From positions 3,908,077 through 3,972,076 of the forward strand of contig OX345644.1 of the NCBI GenBank assembly GCA_947044365.1: a DNA stretch of 64,000 nucleotides, given 5' to 3'. A model generated the notes under the pieces. The model had not been told where the DNA came from. It saw nothing but the letters and a program-made list of their open reading frames with translations, and did no database searches. Position numbers and translations under genes: made by a program. This DNA is from Petrosia ficiformis (lineage: Eukaryota; Porifera; Demospongiae; Haplosclerida; Petrosiidae). Positions 1 through 11,085 of the stretch are shown here, piece after piece; positions within the stretch are counted from its first letter, which is position 1, and each line of letters begins with the position of its first letter.

Positions 1-2524
1 CAACAAATCCAGTCAACTAACACTATCAAATCACCCTCTCAAACCATTCAAGTTTCTCTAACATGGTAAGTATGATACATAATAATTATAGCCGAATGAT
101 AAACTAATATTTTTTCACTTCTGAAAAGTGCCATTTCATGCCAAAAAAAATCTCATTTTCTGTGTAGTTAGGTGGAAGAGTATTGTTCATAGTAATCTTA
201 ATATTTTGATGCAAATCCTCTTTAATAAATATTGAAATTAGATACTTACTTTCACATATATTTACATGCATAAATTATATGCTTAAAAATGAGTAAAAGT
301 ATTATTATACCAAAAGCTAAACGACATATATTATTTGGTAGTGTTACTTCCATAAATGCTGACCTGTGTTTTTAAGGTTTAAATACCTAGTTGATTAGTG
401 ACTACAGTTTCTGCATGTTACAACACTAAGTATTTCCTAATGGTTGTTAAACCCCATGTAAGTGTGGTTTTTCCATCTAAGACTTGATTTACCATTCAGA
501 CAAAAATATACATGTACTAACTACTAAGCTATATGATCACATACACATTGTGCATATACATGTATTAGCATTCAAACATTGTCTCTGTCTTTTATTTGAC
601 AATTTTATTTTAGAGCAAAATCAGCACGTTTTATTATTACATTTCCTATTTTCTATAACTATATAGCAACTGATCTCCAAGAAGAAACCTTTGATGTTTA
701 AGTGGAGAGATGTAGTAAGATTGTAAATGATATAGCTTGGATGAGACTACTTGGATAGATCTATGAGGTTTAAACAAACAGTGAAGAAGGGTTAATAGAG
801 AACAGAAGTTTTGGACTTTAGCATACTAACCTATTACACTCATGTGTTTCCATCATAATTATATTGAAAATGAAGACTTCACATTATAGTTTAGCAAACC
901 TCAGTGCAATGTTTGTTTTTGTAATTTGTATGATTATCACATTTCTATTTTACCTATTATCATTTATAATCTACATGATTTTAATTTTATTTTAGCTGAA
1001 TTACAACTGACAGGTGCCTAAGGAAACCTAGAGGCTAGGCCGCTTACTACACAGGAGGCTAGGAATACAGATATATATAATACACATTGCTTATAATTAT
1101 GTGTACCAGCATGAAGTAACCATGACAACTAGGTAGTCTCTAACTCCAATGTTGCTGCATACATTCGTGAATCAGCTAGGTTCACGCCTTCGTTATCACG
1201 AGCACCTCATCCTATCAAACATAATCACACCATCTAGCTATAGCCTTCTAATATTACTTAACAGATTTCAGCAACAGTTTATTTGAACTTTTATTAAAGT
1301 AAGAGTGATATTCATTAGTCCATGTAATGTTTAAGCAAGTAATTTGTGTGGTTACTTAATTACAATTACACCCACTAAAAAACATACACAAATCAGTTGA
1401 TACAGCCAAAGGGTAAATTTATTAGAAGATGAGGAAGAAGAGGAGGTAGAGGCTGTGATCAATGTTTTTTTTTGTGATGTTTTAGTTTGTCATATGCATG
1501 TGAGATATAGATCATTTATTTTTACCAGAATATGTCCAAGTACTTTCATAATACTACATGTATAATGCATGTAGTAAATGCACATAATTGTAATTGTTTT
1601 TTCAATTAATTGTCCTTGAATCAATCAACTAGCTGTATATTTTGTTACTTCATTTACAATATACAAAATAAATTTGATCAAAAAACTATGAAATTGAAAT
1701 CTGACTTAATGTACTGTTCTCCTATTTGGCCCTCTGATGTAGTTGTCCTATTTTGATTGTTTATTGTTATAGTCAACTGGTGCATATATGCATGCATCCA
1801 TCTTGTATTTCATTACTTGTTTTTGAGTTGTAATAAAGTACTTACATGTGCATAATACTCTATGTTAAATCATTAATCTTACTAAAAGTGCATCCCTCAA
1901 CTTTCATTGTACATGCAGATGTGGCATTGACATTAACTTGTTTAAGCCTAATATAATTTATGGCCAGCAACCTCAGATGCTAGACAAGCACTATAGGTAT
2001 AATGTAAACTGATCTCACATTCTATTTGCTACATGTTTATGAGAGTAATCGTACACTCCTGCTATATAATATAATAATGATGTAATAATGGATTGAACTG
2101 CAGCCTTATTAGAATTTCCCTCTGTCTTGACTATAATGAATCTTCAGACATCTGGCCTATGAAAACAGTAGTCTCCAACCCAGTCCGGCTACACAACACC
2201 ATATAAACAGAGCTAGTACACACATCAGTAACATAAAGATGACATCTGCTGCTTATAATTATTATGTTCGTAAATTTTATGTACAACAGTACAATAATTA
2301 TAATCACACATTATAATAATCAAATCACTAGTACACAGAGTTGCAGAACTAATTTAAAGAGAAAAAAAAAATGTTTAAAAAGTTTCAGAAAAGACAAAAC
2401 CACATTAATGAGTATGATACGTGGATGAATATACGGGAATGAGGAACAGAATAGGAATTAGCATTACAAATTCAGATGAATCACACAGGAATTAACCTTT
2501 TTTATATTTCATTACCTGCATCTC

Positions 2525-2870
2525 ATAGTGTCTACCAGTAATGGACATGGATCCTAGATTCGGATGGTACCTTAGCAGCAAGATAACAACCCTACATTAG
2601 TTTGTTTCCCTAGCTATATTTATGTAGGCTTGTTATATGGAAGTAATTTTGTTGCTTAGGTACCATCCCAATCTTGTTTATGTGCTTTTTCAGTTTTGAT
2701 ATCCCTACATGTTCTTTCATTTTTTGAAATATTATTCTTCATAACAAGTAATACAAACTAGAATGTGTTTACTTCTAGCAATACTATTATATTGTTTTTC
2801 TCCTCCCAATCACTCTAATCTTCTTCACCTTCTATATACATGATTGTGTTTCAAATTTCCCGCTAGTCAT
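2525..2870 (+). pseudogene. Remnant of last dynein heavy-chain exons and introns
   Basis: The block beginning near the words for 'tctcatagtgtctaccagta' matches the start of a dynein C-terminal exon seen more fully at 12810-12932 and 46845-46960. The later AT-rich stretch resembles the following intron. The coding content is lost: the PVYKTG-type tail is not readable. It is followed by the TTTCAAATTTCCCGCTA box, as in the other units. An almost identical remnant lies at 56140-56475. The call rests on synteny and partial similarity, so it is moderate. Confidence 0.5.
2856..2863 (+). promoter_or_regulatory. TTTCCCGC box upstream of receptor leader (unit 1)
   Basis: TTTCCCGC lies within the 17-base word TTTCAAATTTCCCGCTA (or close to it), which recurs at 13357-13364, 27400-27407 and 56475-56482, each time between a dynein remnant and a receptor leader. 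The core matches the E2F-type site consensus. That it acts as a promoter element is inference from conservation and position. Here the leader that should follow was replaced by a transposon insertion. Confidence 0.45.
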
Positions 2871-2916
2871 ACATTTCTGTGGGCAAAATTTCAATCATAT
2901 AAATTCGCAGTAACTA

Positions 2917-3271
2917 GAGTAAACAACCAATTTCCGTACACATTGAAATTCGGACAGTTGTATCTCGAGACTGGATAGAGCTCTGATCATAGTTCTTTCA
3001 CCAGATGATAGCTAATTTATAGTGTCATTTGCAAACCAGTCTATAGCTGCATCAGTCAGTTACCCAGTTGCTGTACTTCAAAATACTAATCGTCCGAATG
3101 AAGTCAAACTTCGTACAAAAAAATCAAATTTCGGTCATCCAGCACAGAAACTTCATGCAAGTAGCAGCTGTTAGGGTTATTCTGTTTTCAGACACTGTAA
3201 CTAACCATCAACAAAACCTGCAAACTTGACTTGCTACAACACTCCTCTTTGCACTCTACACGAACTGTAAA
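2917..3271. repeat. Left terminal inverted repeat of the pogo-like transposon
   Basis: Reads as the reverse complement of about 10488-10841 with only scattered mismatches. The outer end is GAGTAAACAACC. Inverted repeats of this length are far longer than the usual 20-30 bases of Tc1/pogo elements. Confidence 0.9.
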
Positions 3272-3411
3272 CTTTTACGTAATTAATTTTTCGGCGCATG
3301 CGCATAAAATCACTTAGCAGACTAAGCAGAGCACGTGGAAAGATTGAGGGAAGTTGTCTTTCTGATTGTTTGTATTGGTTACAAAGTTCTTACATTGGCG
3401 TTCTGGGATCA

Positions 3412-3742
3412 AGTATAATATACGGGCAGAACAACGTAGCGATTTTATGAAGCCACAAGAGTGTTACAAGTGTTCCACCCACCATTTTCGGATAGGTGTG
3501 GTGTTATTTAATCCCACTGTTTGACATTTACGATGGGCCGATATGGGCCCCCCCCCCCAGTTTAGGCCCCTTTTCGGTAGGGATATCATCAGCATGTTAG
3601 CGAGCAATATGGAATGTTACAACCTGCCACACCTATCGTGCATAATTAATGAGGTGACGAATCCGGAAGTGGTGGGTGGAACACTTGTAACACTCTTGTG
3701 GCTTCGTTAGATCGCTACGTTGCTCTGCCCGTATATTATACT
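3412..3742. mobile_element. Foldback MITE nested in the pogo-like transposon
   Basis: The arms at about 3412-3485 and 3662-3742 are inverted copies of each other; the outer end is AGTATAATATACGGGC and the arms carry shared words such as AGTGTTACAAGTGTTCCACC. The spacer includes a run of ten C residues. No coding capacity. It lies between the long TIR and the transposase start. Confidence 0.75.
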
Positions 3743-4469
3743 AAAAGGTGAAAATTTAATTCTGAAAGTGTTAATTATAAGAGTATATATAATTGTCATT
3801 TTTAAGATGTTTATGGTCATTAAAGTAATGTTTAAATGTTTGGCTACAAGTCACGAAATATTACGACACGTACCTTTCATGATCCCGTTATGAAATCTGA
3901 TATGATTGTTTACCTAATGACAAGAGTGGCCTAGGTCATACGTTGCAAGGGCCCCTAGAGTGATTAAGCATAGCAAATGCAATATGTCAAATTCACAATA
4001 AAAATATAATTATACTTGTGCGTAATTGTGCCCACACCCCCATTACTTGCACCTACGAAGTTGGATTTGTGACATGATCTCTTTAGATGTAAATTTATAT
4101 TACTCATAGGTGTATTAAAATTATATTACAACATAATATAATTATGTGATCAAAAAAAGTAACATGAATTAACACCTTCAAATTGCAATTTACATCTACT
4201 ATATTGCTATATTTAATTAGGTAGTACCTTAACACAAATGTAAAGTACCAGTGATGTTTATAAGGTATATATAATAGAACTAGGTAGAAAGTTTTTGGGG
4301 GAGAGGGATTAATGGGATCGTAGATAGTATATTAAAGACTATACTATCTATGATGAGATTATCTTGGGGCGTCTTAGTTAGTTGGAATATATCTATGCTT
4401 AAAATACCTTTCTTGCTACTATGATGAAATAGTAATCCCACTGTAACTGTTAATTCATTGACTATTTAG

Positions 4470-6176
4470 ATGGCTAAATATCCAGCCCTAAAAGAGAGAA
4501 TTGTTATATCTCGGTCTCAGCTTCCGTCCAAAGATTACTCATATTCCAACGATACACGCCCCTCAAAATACTCACAGTGGGATGATGTGAGCATGGTAAA
4601 AGCTTTTGCTGCGGTTGAGTTGGGAATGTCGATCAGACGTGCATCTGAAATGTATGGCATCCCGAAGTCAACTTTGCATGATAGAGTATTGGGCAAAGTG
4701 CAGCATGGATGCCGACCTGGTGCAACATCATATTTGACAGTAGAAGAGGAAGAGGAATTAGTAAATTTTATAATTAAATGTGCGACCATAGGTTATCCGC
4801 ACACTATATCTCAAGTGTTAGCAATTGTGCAACAGATTGTTGAAAATAAAGGAATTAATCGTACTGTATCGACTGGTTGGTGGCAACGATTCTGTCAGCG
4901 GCACACAGAGGTTTCACTTCGCACTGCTGTGCCACTTTCTTTAATTTGTCCAGAGCAATGGCCACAGACAGTGAGTGCTTGGAAAGATATTATGATATGT
5001 TAGAGGATACCCTTAAGGAAAACAATATATACAATAATCCTACACGTATATACAACTGTGACGAGACTGGGTTGCCTTTGAATCCCAAAGGCATAAAAGT
5101 CATTGCTAAAACTGGTTCAAAAGCTGTCAGTTCGGTTTGTGGTGAATCCAAATCACAGATCTCTGTGTTAGCATGCACATGTGCCAATGGTACATACATA
5201 CCTCCGTTTGTGTTATTTGATCGCAAAACTCTCAATCCAGAACTTACCACTGGTGAAATACCTGGAACTATTTATGGCTTGTCCCAGAAGGGGTGGATGA
5301 ACAGTGAACTTTTTATGTATTGGTTTTACCAACACTTCTTGATGTGTGTGCCTTCAGTACGTCCTATTTTATTGTTGATGGATGGACATTCAAGTCATTA
5401 TAACCCAGAGGTTATCAGAGCAGCAGCTAAAGAGAAAATTATTCTTTTCACTCTTCCACCCAATACCACCCATATTACTTAACCACTTGATAAAGGGGCA
5501 TTTGGCCCCCTTAAATCATGCTGGAAACGTGTGTGTCACGAATTTTATACCAAAAACCCTGGACGGGTAGTGTCCCGTTTTGATTTTTCAGCTCTTTTCT
5601 CCGAAGCATGGAAACTATCAATGACCCCCCAAAACATAATATCGGGGTTTCAAGTAACTGGTGTATATCCATTTGATAGAAATCGAGTGCTGGTGCACTT
5701 ACAAGAAAGTGGTTCAAAATTCCAACCGGAAAGTCTAATCCAAAGTACAGGCTTAGCCTATATACCTCTCTACAGTCCAGTGTGTAAGCGATCAAGACCT
5801 GATACACTCTCTGATGGTGATCTACATGTACTACGACAGTCACATTCCAGTGATTTGTTAGCCGGAGATGACCTTGATTTTTACTGTGATCAGTCACTGT
5901 TGGAGAGATCATTATCTGAGGGTAACATTAGCAGAGATTCTACTCCTTTTAAAAGAGCAACATCAATCAGCAGATTTCTTAATACTCCTTGTGTTCCAAA
6001 TAAGATAACTACGAAAAATACAAAGTCCTGTGGGAAGGTTTTAACTAGCCTTGAAAACATAAAATTGTTAGAACAAAAGAAGAAAGCTAAAGAAAAAGAG
6101 CAACAAGAAAAGGAAGAACGTAAAGCTCAGAGAACAGCAAAGGCCAAAGCTAAGATACAAAAGAAAGGTAGTAAAG
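4470..6176 (+). pseudogene. Pogo/Tigger-like DDE transposase, main exon (disrupted)
   Basis: This would cut and paste the surrounding element. The N-terminal part (residues about 30-80) reads as a pipsqueak/CENP-B type helix-turn-helix (ASEMYGIPKSTLHDRV), followed by a second DNA-binding half with WWQRFCQRH. The DDE core shows the first Asp in YNCDETG, the second in LLLMDGHSSH and the third in PLDKGAFGPLK. The C terminus is Lys/Glu-rich and coiled. Two lesions break it: an apparent 4-base insertion near 4942 that shifts the frame, and a TAA at 5480-5482 replacing the expected Gln just before PLD. The exon ends at a GTAAAATG donor (6177) and continues in the tandem exons that follow. Superfamily assignment is confident; subfamily is not. 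Confidence 0.88.
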
Positions 6177-6223
6177 GTAAAATGCTTTTGTACATTTATA
6201 TTTCATTTAATGCTGTTTTTCAG

Positions 6224-6693
6224 TAGGTAAAAATCCCACTGCTAATGTTCTCCCATCATCTGATCAAGGAGATAAATTCACCCAGGAAGAGTTGTCTCAT
6301 CTTACTAGAGGTAGTAAAGGTAAAATACTTTTGTGCATTTTATATATATTTCATTTAATGCTGTTTTTCAGTAGGTAAAAATCCCACTGCTAATGTTCTC
6401 CCATCATCTGATCAAGGAGATACATTCACCCAGGAAGAGTTGTCTCATCTTACTAGAGGTAGTAAAGGTTAAATGCTTTTGTGCATTTTATATATATTTC
6501 ATTTAATGCTGTTTTTCAGTAGGTAAAAATCCTACTGCTAATGTTCTCCCATCATCTGATCAAGGAGATACATTCACCCAGGAAGAGCTGTCTTGTTTTG
6601 CTAGACGTTATGAGAATGGCTATGACATCCCAGACCAGCGATATCTTAAATGGCTCAAGTTGATTCATCCACATGACAAACACTCAAATGAAT
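6224..6693 (+). repeat. Tandem exon-intron minisatellite, array 1 (3 exons)
   Basis: Two exons of exactly 96 bases (6224-6319, 6372-6467) and one terminal exon (6520-6693) are separated by introns of 52 bases. Each starts after TTTTTCAG and ends at GTAAAATG/GTTAAATG, except the last, which ends at GTAAGT. Each 96-base exon codes 32 residues in one phase (begins GKNPTANVLPSSDQG), so any number of copies keeps the frame. The terminal exon reads on into RRYENGYDIPDQRY, a sequence typical of the tail of such transposases. Confidence 0.85.
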
Positions 6694-6845
6694 GTAAGTA
6701 CAGGTGTTATATTATAATTAGGGCATGAACTAATATTCGAATGTTTGTTTAAACATAGAATGTTCAAACGGCAATTTCAAACAATCGAACATGGGTGTGG
6801 TCTCAATAATTACATTCCAATGTGTTTTTGCAATTTCTAGCTTAT

Positions 6846-6899
6846 TTTTATGGCCCGTAGGGCCATCCCTATGATTGCTTTCCCACGGGTTCGATGTAT

Positions 6900-6948
<49 letters not shown>

Positions 6949-7342
6949 TGTGTCACCTACGCGAGTATGGGTTGTATACGTAGTTAAGGAAGTTACATCA
7001 TTCCCGGGGGCTCGGTCAATTAATGGGCGTGGCGCGTAAAAGAACGCGCGATCAAGCTCTACACACCAGCAGAAAGAAAGCTGTTGAGCTTACGTAGAAA
7101 CTGTAACTAATAGCTAGCTATTCTGCCTGAAATATATTCTTAAAGTTCTACAAGGTCCTTTGAAAGGTCAGGAGAGTAGATAATCAAAATAATAACTATA
7201 ATAAGCTGTTGTCTTTCATGCTTGATAAAGTCAGCCATGATTACTGAATTCTGGACACCACAAAGCAGTCATAAGGATACTTTTATCTTCACTTAAATTT
7301 GTAAAGCAATCATAGGGATGTTTTTTTCTCTATATACACTTG
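6846..7342 (+). mobile_element. MITE-I copy 1
   Basis: Member of a family with outer ends close to CCATCCCTATGATTGCTTT and its complement. Internal landmarks are an (AT)n tract (6902-6944 here), GTATACGTAGTTAAGGAAG, and CCCGGGGGCTCGGTCAATTA. Inserted in the intron after the terminal exon of array 1. The right end holds a second, duplicated copy of the terminal word. Non-coding. Confidence 0.8.
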
Positions 7343-8110
7343 TTTTAGGTCTGTAAAGCTTATATCAGCTATTAATAGATGTAAAAAGGCAAGGAAAATG
7401 TTGCAGAAGGTGATAGGTTTGACTGTTTTTGCTAAAATGCCCTTCATATTTTGTGTGGTTTCTAACTAACATTGGCCATGGTATGAAATTCAATGATAAC
7501 TTGCTCGTAGAGACGGCCAACTGGAACCTGAAAACTTATTTTTAAAGCTTAGAGATTTGTCCAGCTTAGTACAAACTATTATATCTATAACTTACCAAGA
7601 AATAGCCAAACCGTCACCTCTGTTTTCAAAAGATGGGCGTCGCCCGTATCAATTTCGTTTGTCTTTGAAACATCTACAACCTTCAAAAATAGTAGCGACA
7701 ACTTGAAATTTCTTGCAGCAGTATGACTAATGTTATTATATTGATGAAGTTTTCAAAGTTTTGATACAGCATTAGGTAATCTTTTGAAAAAAGTGAATGT
7801 GGAACTTTATGCGAGCCACACCTACACATCTTTTGATCTTGTGTCAACACGTGGTTAAGCATGCTTTGATCTCCCTAATGCTAATTAACTACTTGAAGCT
7901 TAAGTAATTCATATTGATTAAGCCTTTATATAAGTGTATTATTTATTTTATTTTGGGTTTTTAATAGAAATAAATATTTCAATGGTGATAGTAATTGAAA
8001 ATTAGAATGTTCGTTCGTTTGATAGAGAGAACATTTGTTTAGTAAATTCCCCATTCGTTCATGCCCTAATTATAATAGTATGGTGCATTCATAATTCACG
8101 TTTTTTTTAG
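7343..8110. other. Transposon-internal non-coding stretch
   Basis: AT-rich sequence between MITE-I and the second exon array, containing no open frame worth calling. Both borders carry the word for 'catgaacgaatg/attcgaatgtt' type sequence around 6720-6740 and 8040-8070, in inverted orientation, so the whole block 6720-8075 may be a nested insertion larger than MITE-I alone. Function unknown. Confidence 0.4.
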
Positions 8111-9027
8111 TAGGTAAAAATCCCACTGCTAATGTTCTCCCATCATCTTATCAGGGAGATACGTTCACTCAGAAAGAGTTCTCTCATTTTACTAGAGGTA
8201 GTAAAGGTAAAATGCTTTTGTACATTTTATATATATTTCATTTAATGCTGTTTTTCAGTAGGTAAAAATCCTACCGCTAATGTTCTCCCATCATCTGATC
8301 AAGGAGATACATTCACCCAGGAAGAGTTGTCTCATCTTACTAGAGGTAGTAAAGGTAAAATGCTTTTGTGCATTTTATATATATTTCATTTAATGCTGTT
8401 TTCAGTAGGTAAAAATCCTACTGCTAATGTTCTCCCATCATCTGATCAAGGAGATAAGTTCACTCAGAAAGAGCTGTCTCGTTTTACTAGAGGTAGTAAA
8501 GGTAAAATGCTTTTGTACGTTTATATTTCATTTAATGCTGTTTTTCAGTAGGTAAAAATCCCACTGCTAATGTTCTCCCATCATCTTATCAGGGAGATAA
8601 GTTCACTCAGAAAGAGTTCTCTCATTTTACTAGAGGTAGTAAAGGTAAAATGCTTTTGTGCATTTTATATATATTTCATTTAATGCTGTTTTTCAGTAGG
8701 TAAAAATCCCACTGCTAATGTTCTCCCATCATCTGATCAAGGAGATAAATTCACCCAGGAAGAGTTGTCTCATCTTACTAGAGGTAGTAAAGGTAAAATA
8801 CTTTTGTGCATTTTATATATATTTCATTTAATGCTGTTTTTCAGTAGGTAAAAATCCTACTGCTAATGTTCTCCCATCATCTGATCAAGGAGATACATTC
8901 ACCCAGGAAGAGCTGTCTCGTTTTGCTAGACGTTATGAGAATGGCTATGACATCCCAGACCAGCGATATCTTAAATGGCTCAAGTTGATTCATCCAAATG
9001 ACAAACACTCAAATTATACAATTCAAT
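8111..9027 (+). repeat. Tandem exon-intron minisatellite, array 2 (6 exons)
   Basis: Five exons of exactly 96 bases (8111-8206, 8259-8354, 8406-8501, 8549-8644, 8697-8792) and a terminal exon (8845-9027) alternate with introns of 47-52 bases with AG/GT ends. All exons share the same phase. The terminal exon duplicates that of array 1 (RRYENGYDIPDQRY) and ends at GTAAGT. It looks as if a block containing exons plus tail exon was duplicated, and the 96-base exon then amplified in place. Confidence 0.88.
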
Positions 9028-9163
9028 GTAAGTACAGGGATTATATTATAATAATAATTCACTGTTTTGGGGATTTAACCCGCCCTCTTTAATTAGAGTA
9101 ATTTTACAGAGAAGCTCCCATATTACATTGATCTTTGATGATTATTATATTTATCTTTTGTAG

Positions 9164-10393
9164 TGTCTAGCACTGATACTCTTGATGCTGCAGGGCTTGA
9201 TGATAATGGAGATAAAAGAATTGGTAAGTGCATTGTATTATAATTATATTGGCACAGTGTGCACTGTACATTCTGTACTTTAATTTATTATGGCCAGTGT
9301 TTCCCACAAAGTGCATTATACAATGCAGAGCAAAGCAGATCTCACACTTTGACTTAATACAAGATAAGTGGATGATAACAAACATTTCCACTGCTTTCTT
9401 ACACATTTTGAAACTGTGTAGCCATGCTTGGAAGCCTTGCTACTGAACTTGGAAATAGTTTAAAACAGACCTCAAAACTATTTAATGGTTCCATGCATAT
9501 ACAAATGGTGGAGAAGAATGTTATGGTGGCCAACACCCACCTCCAAACCCACGGGCCAATAGAGTGGTTTTCCACTGGATGCAGAGAGCTTTCACTATTT
9601 TTTTCATGAAATTGACATAATTGATATACAAATACTAACAAGTGTATATAGAGAAAAAATTATCCCTATGATTTCTTTATGGTGTCCAGCATTCAGTAAT
9701 CATGGCTGACTATCATTCCTGAAACAGAACAGTCTTAAAGAATTTGAGGAATATATTTCAGGTAGAATAGTTAGCTAGTAGTTCCAGTTTGTAATTCTAT
9801 GTAAGCTACAAGCAGCTTTCTTTCTCTTGAGTAGTTCGAGTGCGTGTTCTATTACGTGCCACGCCCATCAATTGACCGAGCCCCCGGGAATGACGCAACT
9901 TCCTTAACTACGTATACAACGCATACTCGCGAAGTGGACACAAGAAAATATATATATATATAGTTCAAACCCATAGGAAAGCAATCATAGGGATGGCCCT
10001 ATGGGCCATAAAAAGAATATTGTCTTAAATCGTTATCCTAGTTTAATCTGGTAATGGCGTGGAAACATCTTGATTCGTGTAAAATTTTAAAATTATTAAT
10101 GAATGAGACTTACATCTTGAATTATCAAACCAGGTCGTAACTAGACTCAAACCTGTATACTGGTAATGGAGATGAATGTTTGAAGATTGATTGGTACTAA
10201 TGATTGTCATGCCATAGTTATTTCTTTTCATTTAGGTTCGTCCAAGTGTATGCTTGGTACATGCAGTCATCCGAAAGCCTATAAATAGGTGCAATGTTCA
10301 ATTTGTGAAAACTGGCAGCACTGCTGTTGTGCTGGTGTACTAGCTAGTAATGCAAAAAAGAAAGATTTTGTGTTTTATTGTTCTGAGTGTTAA
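9164..10393 (+). pseudogene. Transposase 3' exons with PHD-like zinc finger (one stop)
   Basis: An exon at 9164-9223 (after TTTGTAG, before GTAAGT) and a last exon at 10236-10393 (after CATTTAG) join in a consistent phase with the preceding array. The last exon codes a C4HC3-like finger: CMLGTC, then VQCSIC, WQHCCC and a final YCSEC at the stop codon (10391-10393). A TAG interrupts it between the first and second cysteine pairs. PHD-like fingers at the C terminus occur in some metazoan DDE transposases and could bind chromatin. The intron holds a MITE-I copy. Confidence 0.75.
9642..10014 (-). mobile_element. MITE-I copy 2
   Basis: Reverse-strand copy lying in the last intron of the transposase. 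It has the family ends (ATCCCTATGATT at left, GCAATCATAGGGATGGCCC at right) and the CCCGGGAATGACG landmark. Non-coding. Confidence 0.8.
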
Positions 10394-10487
10394 ATGTTAA
10401 TGAAATCATTTCAGTAATCATGTTTATGAAAACATTTATTATGGTGGTTAATGATTACGCATGCACTGAAGAAATTAATGCTAATTT

Positions 10488-10841
10488 TTACAGTTCGTGT
10501 AGAGTGCAAAGAGGAGTGTTGTAGCAAGTCACGTTTGCAGGTTTTGTTGATGGTTAGTTACAGTGTCTGAAAACAGAATAACCCCAACAGCTGCTACTTA
10601 CATGAAGTTTCTGTGCTGGATGACCGAAATTTGATTTTTTTGTACGAAGTTTGACTTCATTCGGACGATTAGTATTTTGAAGTACAGCAACTAGGTAACT
10701 GACCGATGCAGCTATAGACTGGTTTGCAAATGACACTATAAATTAGCTATCATCTGGTGAAAGAACTATGATCAGAGCTCTACCCAGTCTCGAGATACAA
10801 CTGTCCGAATTTCAATGTGTACGGAAATTGGTTGTTTACTC
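10488..10841. repeat. Right terminal inverted repeat of the pogo-like transposon
   Basis: Complement of the left repeat (2917-3271), ending GGTTGTTTACTC and followed by TA. The transposase stop codon lies about 95 bases inside its inner edge. Confidence 0.9.
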
Positions 10842-10864
10842 TACAACCTTAAACAAATTAACCT

Positions 10865-11085
10865 TCAATCTTTTACTGATTTCTTTTCTATCATTTTCAC
10901 GCTACAAAAAGCTCTTGTTGCCTTACCTATTCTAGCCCTCAACTCTGCCTCCATGCTGCCATTATTTTCTATAATACTCCCCAAATACTGAAAATCATCT
11001 TCCACTACAAACACTTCTCCATTATCCAGACATACCTCTTGCACCTCTTCATCAGAAGCCATAGGTTGGGTTGACCTGTCCTTGA
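10865..11085 (-). pseudogene. LINE reverse transcriptase, C-terminal fragment, inverted
   Basis: The minus strand codes a peptide containing FQYLGSIIENNGSMEAEL and RIGKATRAF, typical of the thumb region just after the polymerase core in non-LTR retrotransposon proteins. It lies head to head with the polymerase core on the plus strand that starts at about 11086, so the 3' end of one element has been inverted. The fragment is short and not functional. Confidence 0.75.

Larger units (their letters stand above)
1..2915. repeat. Segmental duplication, left copy (3' flank of a receptor gene)
   Basis: This stretch is repeated, in the same orientation and nearly base for base over long blocks, at 53428-56535, directly after the last exon of receptor copy C. 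It therefore looks like the 3' flank of another receptor copy that lies left of the window. The first 66 bases match the end of the terminal exon of copy C, including the following GTAAGT donor. The left copy lacks a block of about 150 bases present at roughly 54898-55048. I see no intact coding region here. Similarity ends at the TA where the pogo-like transposon is inserted. Confidence 0.93.
2917..10841 (+). mobile_element. Pogo/Tigger-like DNA transposon, ~7.9 kb, long TIRs, TA target duplication
   Basis: Near-perfect inverted repeats of about 355 bases bound this element (2917-3271 and about 10488-10841). They begin GAGTAAACAACC and end with its complement. A TA dinucleotide flanks each end (2915-2916 and 10842-10843), the target duplication expected for the Tc1/mariner/pogo superfamily. 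Inside is a plus-strand DDE transposase gene (4470-6176), a tandem exon array (6224-9027) and a zinc-finger 3' exon (10236-10393). Two copies of MITE-I (about 6846-7342 and 9642-10014) and one foldback element (3412-3742) are nested in it. The transposase has a frameshift and two stops, so this copy is not autonomous. It sits at the position where the duplicate unit near 56535 continues into a receptor leader. Confidence 0.9.

Noticed and set aside
6224..9027. CRISPR-like array of regular repeats
   Set aside because: Both the 96-base and the 52-base parts are conserved between units, with splice signals and coding phase; there are no variable spacers and the genome is eukaryotic.
9228..9641. 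Open frames on both strands near 9.2-9.6 kb
   Set aside because: They lie in the last intron of the transposase and show no domain; chance frames.
10844..10864. Exact empty site for the pogo-like transposon at 56535
   Set aside because: The left flank matches the duplicate up to the TA, but the right flank does not continue into the same leader, because the LINE and later rearrangement have altered it; so the duplicate is not a clean pre-insertion site.
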